Shown here: positions 49,901-61,900 of the stretch, piece by piece
How positions within the stretch are numbered: the stretch's first letter is position 1
Layout of the letters: every line of letters starts with the position of its first letter
Origin: Norana najaformis
Lineage: Eukaryota > Annelida > Clitellata > Crassiclitellata > Hormogastridae
Assembly: GCA_964023275.1 (NCBI GenBank)
Contig: OZ029916.1
Location: 20,963,389 to 21,027,388 of the forward strand
DNA: 64,000 bases
Direction: 5' to 3'
Translations under genes and position numbers: made by a program
The notes under the pieces: model-generated
The model's database searches: none
What the model was told of the DNA's origin: nothing
Seen by the model: the letters and a program-made list of their open reading frames with translations, nothing else

Positions 49901-52900
49901 CTCAACTTTCAAGATCATGTCCTCAGAACTAATGCTGACAGCGACATGTAATAAATGAGCAAGTACATACCTCACTTGACCTTACCTTAGGTGAGGTACA
50001 GCGAGCTAGGCTGAGCATAAATGCTGAGCCACAATCCAAACAGCTAATAAAATTCCAACTCCAACCACTGCAATCAATATAAGGCATTCATCACACTCTT
50101 CAATTACCAATTATAGATGCTGGCAATCATAAGCAGCAACCTACCATTGTAACAGCAGAGAAACTGGAAAATCCAAAATGCCTGAACTCAGATTCAAGAA
50201 AGCCATGCACAGGAGACGAATGTGGAACTAGTTCACGGAGGCTGAGACTGTCATTTAAATGTGTCATTCCATATACACCAACAACCAGAGATATAAAAAA
50301 TATGCAGATGACCACAACCTAAGTACAACAAGACAACTAAATAAATAAATGGTAAGTACAGATAATTAATCCCAGTAAACAACTACATGTATTTGTATAG
50401 TGCAATTTATGGTAACTGCTTGGGTTAGAATAGCATCACTTCATTATGCGTGCTGTAGAAAAGCATCTGACCATGAATTTTTAACTACTAATTAAATCTC
50501 GAAGAAATTCCGGTACAAGTACTCGAATCATAGCCTATATCCTCGGAGGAAAAGGACAATACTTGACCATTTTACTGAATGTCATAACTGTTGCACAACA
50601 GAAAACACTTATTTCATTACCTTGGTGACAGCTTCTTGCAAAAGTGGGCCATATATATTTCTGATGAAATAAGAAATCTGAAAAAAATGGAATTTTGTCC
50701 ACATTATTGAAAAATACTCTTTGCATTTGTTCTGGTTTTCATCAGTGAGACACTGTTGAGATGACACAGCAGCAGCACGTTGGCAGACAAATGTATCAAC
50801 TACAGCAACAAAATTGCAATCCGACAATAATTGGTAGAAATGCACCTGAATAACGCTCCTGTAATTCACAACCAAGATCTGAAAATCATAATCATAATTG
50901 CACATTCATGTAGCACCTCAAGAAAACTGCTCAGAGGAGCTCCTGGCCTAATAACACAAGACGACGATCAACTAGAATAATCCAAAATCACTGATGAAAT
51001 AGAGGCAGAGAAAGGCAAGAAGCTCATATTTCAAGTTGCAAGGTAGTCTGTTTCAGAGTGAAAGGCCAACGATGGTGAAGCCACCATGTTGCACTGCAGA
51101 AGTACTGGGTGGAGGGACAACCAGAACACCTTGTGCTGCAGAACGAAAAGATCTACGGCCAGGGATGGATGACACCGGAGTACAAAGCTCCCTAAGATAG
51201 GATGCAGCACAACTGACATGGCAGTTACGCATCAGCAAGAGGTTCGTAAACCTAATGCACATTCAAATGGGCAACCAATGCAGCTCATCCAGTATGTAAG
51301 TAGAAATCTGACCAAACTTATTGGTTAAGTGGGCTACAGCTTTTAAAACAGACTGAAGTTGCTAATGTGAAAAAGAGAGAGGCCTGCACAGATGGCATAA
51401 CCATGGTCAACCTCAGTACATCTGAATGAGTGCACCACAGCAGAAGCAGCCTTAGAAGAGAGTGAGTGGCATATAGTGCAGATCTGGCACAGATAATTAA
51501 AGGGTGTACTACACACTGTCTTCACATGCTCAGAGAAACTTGTCAGAAGCAAGGTCCCAGGGTATAGTAAAGTATCCCATATCCCATAAGTGAGACATAG
51601 AGGAGGTGCTCATCTCCTTTTCTTGACCCTTGACCTGGCAATGGACAAATCTCAAGGTCTTGGACATGGAGCCAGTGCATCCCAGGACTTGTCATTTACT
51701 TCCAATCTTATGCTGGTACCAAATCATACTGCTTGGTGACAGAGGCACGGTGTGCACGAACAACTTGCCCAGGGTTGTTACATGAAATTGAACCCGCAAC
51801 TGCATGATCATTGACCAAACGCTTTACCGATAGACCATCGTGCTGCACATAAGGTCCCAGGGTGGAGCAAAGGATCTTTTGACTGGAGCACACATAACCA
51901 CAGCAATCCAAAAAGGACACCTTTTAACTGTCCAACTTCTACTGGTACTCATTTACTGACCACATAGTTTTGGCATGCAAATCTGACGCAGATCAGCTGG
52001 TATCGCATGAACAGTTACTCATCCAAATACTACTGCACTCATTGTTGCTTAACTTCACTCCCTATGCTAGCACAGTAATCCACGACACCAAGCCATAGTC
52101 AGAAACAGGATCAGAGTCTTTGGTTCAAATCTGACCAGATTACATAAAAATGGAAAATAATGTCAATACTGGAAAACCTGCCAGGAAAATATGTTTATTT
52201 TTTGGTAAGTAGATACTGTATATATAACATATATAACATAATATATAACATATATATATATATAATATATAACAGTCGACGATCAAGTATGAACAGATAT
52301 GAAAACAAAGGCACACAATAAATGTATAACAACACACTTGAACTTCTTAGAATACCATCAAAAGCTCTAAAAACTTTCCATCAGATCAGAGTTAGTTTAA
52401 ATAATCAAATTACAAATCTACCTCCATTCTGCATTTGTGATATGAAAGTTTCCATAGATTTGTTCTCCGCAGCGCTCTCGGTTACTGTAGCAACCTTTCC
52501 ATGGCACAACAGAGTTTCATCTCTTGAAAAGCATCTGGACCAGAGTTGATTCCCAGGAGCAAAGTCATTTTCTGTAGGCTGGAAATTTCTCTCACCAGTG
52601 CACAGCTTTTGACCACTGCTTTAAAACACGGAATATCATGAAACCATAACCTAACTATATCTAATAACAAACCATCTACAAAATATTACTGACTAAGTAA
52701 ACAAGTTGATGCCAGCTTTAGCAATCTCCTGTACCTTTTTGCTCACAAAAAGCACCAAAAATTATTGTTACTATGATTCTCATCATAAATTATGTTGTAA
52801 TTATAATGAGTTTGCAAATTCAAGAACAAATGTAGAACAAAACTACGATAATTTCCATGATTACAGTAATCCACGATTACCACAAAATTAATTGTCATAT

Positions 52901-55900
52901 AATGAAAACAGCTAAACTAATGACAGAAACTGATGGTACATCAGAACCTAGCCAAAAAGCCCAGCTGAATTAAGAAAGTCAGTCTACAGAGATGTAACAC
53001 AGAAGCTTATGTGCTACATGGTGGCTGAACAGAAATGTTTGCAAATTTAAAATAATATCCAGAACTCCTGAACTAAACCTCTGTTGGGCTCAGGTGTCTT
53101 ATTCACCAGACCAGCTGTACCCAAAAACCATTTTCATGATCAGGTATAGAAAGAATGTTTCCCATGAATTTAGGCCCATGTGACAGCCAGTTTGTGACAG
53201 CTTGTGCCAACAGTGTCATTTTACTTCCCCTACTCCCAGACACCCTGATCCTTGATGTGCCGTGCACAAGGACAGCATTAGACTCTCATGTGTTCATGGT
53301 GGCTGGTCCAAGAATTTGGAATTCACTGCCTAGTTCTGTGCATTCTGTCAGTTCTTTACTGTCAATTAGGTCTAAACTTAAGTCTCATCCGCTTTAACTT
53401 GCTTATCTGACTTCTGATTTCCCAGATTTGTTGGATTTTGACTGTGCTTCTCCAACAGATTAAGAATTCTGTCTACAGTTTCACCTGAAGTGACCATCAA
53501 TTGATGTTTTATGCCTTATGATAACTAGATCAGATTAGATGGGTTAGGCAATGTCTAATAAACAATAAACATATATCATAGACTTACGGTAATCAAAATA
53601 ATATTTATAAAAGACAATTGCTTCATAGACTAAGTTGATAATCTGCCAATCAATCCTTAATGCTGAGCACATAAAAATTATCATAATATCATAATAATCA
53701 TAATAACAGTATTTTAGTAATTGCAATAATAATAACATGAAGAAGAATGATAAAGAATACATTGGGTGTTTATGTTACTAACCACAAGGAACAGCAGAGA
53801 GGGTCAAGAGACATCTTTTTCTTTTGCCAAAGGAGACCATGATTTACGAAACCAAGATAGATGAGCAATATAGACACCATGTTGACAAACATCAACACTG
53901 CACCCTGTAAACACAAAATAAACAAAAACAGACTTAGCCTATTTACAACAAGTGATGAAATTGTTTCACATAATCATCTGTCTTCAAGTTGTCCGATCCA
54001 ATTCACTTTCTCCTGAAGCCAAGGAGATGTTCTTGTAATATGCCTTATAACGACTCATCTTCCTTCAACCATCTCTGCCACTTTATTTCTAGTCATTTTC
54101 TTTTTCAGGTACGTCCTGGACCACAGGTGCATCCATGAGGGGAGAATGCCCTCATTTCCCTAGACTTTGAATGAACATGAGTGTAATTGTACCCCTTACA
54201 ACTTTTGCATGAAGCCGATGTTTTCATAGGCACAAAGCTGGCTTGAACGCCCAATAATTTCATTGACAAACTTACATGTTTTAGCCAACCCTATATTTTC
54301 ACAAGTCAACTTACATAAAAACAACAGTCTTTTGCCAAATCAAAATCCAGACTAAAGGGTAACCTAAAAACTAATGCAAACAAAATATGTAAAAAAATTA
54401 GCATAAAGACAATTTCTGAAGGGTGAGAGTAAGAGCACACTCAACAACGTTCATCCTAGACGTTTAAGCACAGACTTTAAGACTCCATTATGCACTGAAA
54501 AGATCAAAGGTTAAATGAAACATCAAAAGATCTGCTGGCAGTGTGCCATGCAAACAAATGAACATCATGCTCCAGCAACAGAAAAGATTACAAATTTATA
54601 TGCACCTAATCAGAGCAAAACACAGGAGCAAAAACAACACTGATAAAGACCACCATGCATAAGACTACAAAAGCCATCTGTTTTCTGTGCAATGCCATTC
54701 ATTAGGCAAAGCCCATGTTTCGTCTTAACTTCTCCCTTAGCAGCATTTGATTCCATTCCGACTTGATGACAGCTACACTTAAAATTTATTAATGATTTCC
54801 AGTCCCACACAGAACTCCTTCAAGTCTCACAGCATTAGTAACATTTTCAGCCTGTTCTACATAGATATCTGGTTACAACAAATATATAATACACCTACAC
54901 ATATACTGATATATTATATATATAAATACTGTATATCTGGTAAAGGCATTTTTATACATTTATATTTACTTTAAATATTTTGTATAACTATATTTTATAT
55001 ATATGTATACTAGCCAAGTTATTTTATGCCTTATATCAAGGAACTCTTGCAAAACACTAGAACTGAACTATTGAGACAAGCAAGCAACAGTTCAAATATC
55101 AAGGCAACAACAACAACAACATAATCCACTTCAGAAAATGAATTAAGATGCTTATTCAAGAATTACAAAAACTTAATTCCAAGCAATTAACCTTGGCAAA
55201 TAGATAAAAAAGTATTAATAGTACATTTTTAGTTGCATTATCTCATGATTATCTGATTAGCAGTAAATTTAAAGACCAAATTAACAGCTGTGCCAGCAAG
55301 AATAATTTTAATATTCAAACGAAAAACAGCAATACGTATACATCAATGTTTACTGTAAACAAGTGCTTACGGTAAACATTGCAGTGTCAGTCAGCTTTTG
55401 CCAAGATGTAGGTGAGTGTAAAAGTACAGGTTTTTCTATAGCAACCATATGGCCTCGACCCTGCTAATTTTTCAATGAATTACTCAGCTAAGATCCTTCA
55501 ACACTGCTGCCTGTTTGGATGGGTGCCACACCATTTAAGGTCCCTGTGTAGGTGGAGAGCTCCTAAATAGTCACAGCTGTGTTCACCAGATTTTAATCAC
55601 AGCAGAGGCTGCAACAGCTAGCTTCACAATTAGGTGCCACAAAAAATCCAGATTAGGCAGTCACGAAAAAGACACTGAGATGAACAGGAGCATTATAAAT
55701 GAGAACTGTCTACTTCACCTGAAAGCAGAAACTCTGTATAGCAGGGATCGAACTAATGGTCCATATGAAGAAGGTGAAACTGATGCAAACTGATGTCGTA
55801 AGGATGACTTTACAACATTCTCTATGGCACCTGGTAACTAATTCCTAACAAAGAAATCAAATTTCACCTAATTAATCAGTTAATCAATTTAAAAATCAAA

Positions 55901-58900
55901 CAAACATATATGAACTAATCTAATTCATCAGAATGAAAAACTTGCATTATGATCTTTATTTATTGCTTATTTGTTTATTTACCATACAGACTCACATACA
56001 AGTGAACCCCACATATAATAACCAGCATATTATTATAAAGTGCAAAGGTCCCTCTCTCTGATGTATGACTAAAGTTGGTGTTTAAGTTGGTGTGCTGAAA
56101 TAACAATCTGTAGATGTGTTGATGTCCTCCCACAGATGTGTCGTATGATCTGCAGATGTGTCTAGCAATTTTGGCTTAACTGTCCTGTAAGGTGACCCAC
56201 AAGTTTAGACATTCAGAACTGTCCAAAGCTGCTCAACTTGTGTGCAAGTATATATGATGTTTAATTAATTATTATGTTCTTACTGTTTGACGAATGTCCA
56301 ACTTGGTCAGCTGAGCGTAATTTTGCACAGTTAGAAAAACATCACTGGCTCCCAATCCAATGATCAAAAAAGGTAAAATCTAAAAGAAAAACAGACGAAA
56401 GAGGAGATAAAATTAAACCAAGAATTGCGTACTTGATCATCAGTGAGAACTGATAGAAATAAAGGCTGGCACACATACTTGCACAGTGGCAACATTGAAC
56501 TTCAGGCCAAGAAGTGAACAGATTCCAAATCCAGCAACTGTTGACAGCAAGACGTGCATCAGACCAGCACATCCAAGAGCCACCAGATAAGGTGCAGGAT
56601 CAGGCAGCTCAACTAGCATCAGACAGATGTAAATCAACTGAAATGCAAAAGAAGTCAAACCTAAATTATGCAGAATGCAGTCCTAAATGCCTAACCATAG
56701 TGCAGAACATCTTCATCAAGTTACGTTTGAGAACAGAGGATGGAGTAGGATCATCAAATAGAATACTAGTTTCTCCTTAGTGATAAAGTACTCCTGGTTA
56801 CCCTGATCTAATGGATTTTGACTGCACTTCTCCAACAGATAACGAATTCTGACTATTGTATCATCTGATGCAACCAACGATTGATAATAATAATGACAAT
56901 TTATAGAGTGCCGTAGTACAGTCAAGGCCAGAAGAGGGCGCTGCACAGGTACAGTTAGTTGCTGACTGCAGCCACATGTGGTGCAAGTGTCAGCTTATAC
57001 ACTGCACAACAATTAATTAACAAATTAAAAAATATGTGTCCAGTCAATTACTCCATTATCTTTGAATCCTTTTCTACAGAATTCCTCACCTACTGTTTTG
57101 CTTGGATATCTTCCACGAATGACTTCTACATGGCATCACAAAAACAAATTTGTGTGAAGTACAAGTGCTTTAGCATTCCATAGCTATTACTAAAACTCCC
57201 ATATTTCAATACATTACCTAGATCAGATCAGCTGGCATAAGTGATGCCTTGTGCATTATGATAACAGCTCTACAGAAGTCCTTAGATTAGATTAAATCTA
57301 TGCCGAATAACTAGTTTAGTTTCTGCTTGCTTACCAGGACAATGCACACAAGCGCAACTGTTGTGATATTAACTTTGGAAGATTCTTCTAAACAGTCTTT
57401 AAGATTCAATAACGAGAAGGAATAGACATCATCTGCATTCGAGTCATTTGTTGTCGACAAAGATGAAATCTCCTGGATCTTCTAGAAAAATATGTTGCAA
57501 ATACAGAAACATCTACCACTGCACGTTCTAGCAAAGCAATTGTTTCTCAGCCTCTCCAAGACAATGTGTTAACAAAGTTAAGCTAAGTCAACATAAGATA
57601 AGGCAAGGTACTATTATATAAGCTAAGGTAATACAAGGTCAGATAAGGCAAGGAAAGGTAGGATAAGTTAAGCTAAGGTAAGACAATTATCAGTGAATAG
57701 GATTCACATATCCACCAACAAGTGAGGCAAAGTGGTTCCTTCACTGGTGCACGCTAGGTCTCTAGTCAGACAAGTGTGGGTTTGTGCCTGCCCAGCAGAC
57801 TCTGTGTGGTGAAACTGGACTTTCTTCTAAACAGTCTTTAAGATTCAATAACGAGAAGGAATAGACATCATCTGCATTCGAATCCTGGAGCGGGTGTTTG
57901 TGCACACTTGTCTTGCACCCTGGATTCAGTTCAAAAATACCTTGCACACATAACAAGTGCAATAAACAAAATAAATAATTCAAAAACACTGAAAATATAA
58001 ATAAACAATGTAAACATGAGAACCCACCTGAGTGAACACTCGCTGCCATGCCTCAAGGACTTGTTTTGTAAGACTCAGGTTCCAGTTCAGATCATGAACT
58101 TTATAGGTGTCACGGTAGAATTCATAAAGTTCTTTTTCACCCATCAGCTGCACAACTGACTGAATGGCTTCAGCTCTGAAACACAATTATTTAATTTCCT
58201 GGATTAATTTTCCTGGTTAATGAAGGGAAGTAAAATAAAAGACTGACAGCAAGGCAGTCAATAAACTCCATTCATCTACCAACGATGACTTTGTGCACAG
58301 AAATATTTGTAATCATAAACTCAAGATTTCTACAGCGCCCAAAGAAAGCTAAGTTGTGGGAACCAGCTAATTCACAAGTGCTCAGTCAAAACAAATTCGA
58401 CAAGCAGGATGGATCAGATTTGGTTCCAGGTCAAGATCCGAGAGTCAGGCAGGAACTGAAGCGGCAAGATAAATAAAGGGAAGAGCAGAAATCAGGAATA
58501 GATTTGTGGAAGAGGAGTGCTTTCAGTTTTGAGTGAAAGACATGCTTAGAGATTGCAAGAGGTGAAGTTTTGGCAAGCTCGTATGATTGGCAAGAGATTG
58601 TGGTATTTGGCAGGAATTTACTTCAGAGGAGAGGAGCAGCTATGGCAAGGAAGTGATTTCCAATTTTTAGGATGAGGTTACAGGAGGGTGGAGAAGCGTT
58701 AGGGCAGAAAAGGGGCAGGTTAAACAGTGGTTGGATTGTAAATAACTGACAAAGATAGGAGTGTTGGGAGGACTGAAGTGTGTTGTAGGTAAATGATAGG
58801 ACTTTGTTCAGGTATTTTAAACCATGGAAGTAATTAGAGAACAGAAGTGATATGATGATGTTTGGGGTTTTGGTGACCGCAACAGTAAGAGCATTAATTT

Positions 58901-61900
58901 TGTAGATGGTTGATAGGTAGATGTCTAAGTTGTTTCCAACACTTAGATACCAAGGCATCACTGACTGATCCCACACATTACCACACCGACCTTTAACCGG
59001 CCTTTCAAGGGTTCGCCAAACATTACACAGCTGAGAAAAGTGACTTTCCCCAATGCAGCTAATTTAAAGAAAAGGAACATGAAATAATATCTTAAACAAA
59101 ATAAATATTTGTATGACATGACACCCTAAAATGTGAAGTGAAGCAACAATGCCACATACTAATAAGGTCTGTAAGACACAAAATAATGATGCTTTCAATC
59201 ATCCAAGAGCTGCTAATAATTATTCACAGCTAACTTCAGTGCAAGGTTATGAAAACTAAAAAGTGAAACCACTAAAATAGGCCTATCTCTTTGAACTGGT
59301 AGAGGTTTCCCATTAGTGTTCTTTTCTAACTTCAGAGAAAACTGTCAGAGTAAATAATTTAAGTTAACTTTCTAGTAACTACAAGCATCAATCAGACAGA
59401 TTTCAAAGGGTGCCAGGATGAAGTCTCTCAAAAACAGCTATCCAAGTGCTGTACCCAGTCATCTGGAATGGCAGGCTTCATAATTTTTTAGATCCATAAC
59501 ATAGCCACATATGCAGTACTGCTGAGAAGTTCCAAATGGCACCTCGCACTCTCTCTCTATATATATATGCATATATATAATATATACATATATATGTCCA
59601 GGTGCAAACACACAAACATACCTACATACGCACATACCTACAAACACACATACATACATACATAATAAATAAGGCATACATACAAACACTAGACAGACCA
59701 CACAAACAGACATACATGCATATACATGTATGCCCATTCAGCCATTTTTAATCTAAACTAATCTACTGATTTTTATTCTGTCAATTACAATAGGGAAAGT
59801 CAATTCGCTTAACAGACAGACAGAGTAGGAAAGATAAGCGTACAACAACGCATCTGATGAGAAGCTATCCCATTTCAAAAGAGCCTCTGAGAACTAAATA
59901 TTCTTAAGATCCGTTAGTGGTGGCAGGCTGAAGCCAAGACCACCCAGAGACCATCCACTTGGGTGGTCTTGCTATCAGAAACCAGGACAACTATCGGCAA
60001 AGGTCGGTGCACACAATGGGTGGTAGCCAAACCGAGGTGTTTATAATAGGTGCCATCCATATCACTTTCCACCAGATTATTGAAAGAGATCAAATGCAAG
60101 GCAAACCTCCTACATCTGTCCTCCTTTTCCTTCTCTCTCTCTCTGTCTGTCTGTCTGTCTCTCTCTGTCTCTCTCTCATGGCTCAGCCAGCCAAACTGTT
60201 TGACAATAACCACAAGCCGAGCAATCCAATCAGTGTTTGTAATGCTAAACGGGGGTCAGGATAAGGTAAATCAAACATTCCCCTTTCTCCCGCAGACAGG
60301 CTTTAGCACAAATTCCTCAAGCCTTGCTAAGAATAAGAAACCATGTCAGACAGACAGATACAGACAGGCAGACAGATGTGACAGACACACAGGCATGCAG
60401 GCATAGGCGCAGGACTTGGGCTTAAGATAAGAGGGGTCTGGACCCACAATGAGCCAAAACAGAACGGGTGCTAAAAGTCAGCAATTGTAGGTTAAAATCA
60501 TAAAACTGACAGACTACTGCAACAGTCAAAAATCTCCACAGGTCAAAATCTCCGCAGGTCAAAATCTCCTCAGGTCAAAATCTCCACAGGTCAAAATCTC
60601 CACAGGTCAAAATCTCCACCTATAAAGACCAGATGCCCACATAAGAAGAAAAACCAGACCAGTCCCTTAAGCTAGCCTGACTTCATTTTCTTAGCCTCAG
60701 CATATGACGGCAGGCGGCCAGCCTTTTCCCACTCTTCCTCATCTTTCCACTGACAATGTATCATCAATGTACTCATTATAGCTTAGCCATGGGCACAATC
60801 TTAAAACAAATTTCTGCCCTGGCAGGGATTTGAACTACCAACCCCTTGACTAACAGTCCAGCACATCAATCGCTAGACTTAAACCAGATAAACTATACTG
60901 ATAGGTACACTCAGTACACCAGGCTAGTACACCCAGATAAAACACCAGCAACGACATTACACGATATTACACAAATTAGGAAAGTGCAGGAGTATAGATA
61001 CAATAAGAAAAGGAGGATTGTAGAAAGATAGCCTAACTCAGCAGAATGCAGCAAAATCATATCCATGCTACAAAGTATGTCAGCGCTGCAAAAAGAAAAT
61101 CTGGAAAAGCTGTAAATCTAAATAAACATAGGCTTGATTGTGCTTTGTATTGGTCAGAGTTCGTCTGGCGATTGTTCTGCGTGGACTGTATGACAGTTGG
61201 TGTTAATTATAATAGAACCATTGACAACAGATGTTCAGCATTGTTGCAAATTATTTGTAAATGAAGTCATGACTCACAGAAGCATGCATGATAAGATTTA
61301 ATTCAGCGTTAAAGCTACTAACCATTAATGATCAAATTTTACCAACAAGATTAAATTTTAAAGGAATGGTTCAGTTTACCTCAAAATGCGTCCAGATGCA
61401 CTTTTTGAAATGCCACCAATGATCAAGTCCTCATCCCACACCATATACCTTGTGGCAAATCCAGTGCATCCATTTGCCAGTACCTTCTCCACATCAGGTA
61501 ACTGAATCACAGCACAGCAGAGTTCAATTAATCAACAGACTGTTATAAGAACTCAATAAATTTAAAAAAGTCAATTTAAAAAAAATTGTTTAAAAGTCTA
61601 ATAAGCCAAAATTCAGAAATTTGATAGTTAAAACTTACAGACAACAGTTATAACAATGATAACATAATAATAATAACAATAATTTCCAGCCTGGAAATTA
61701 ATGACAAAGAGCGACGACTGATAATGATAATGATGATGACAACGATAAAATTATGACAACAACGATGATGATGACAATGATGATGGCACTGTACTGATAA
61801 TGATAACTGAAAACAGTTGTATCACTGGCAACAATGCTGATGAAAATTGAGCCTGTGACTGCATGTGACTGCATGGCTGCAAGGGCCAGGAAACTAAAAC

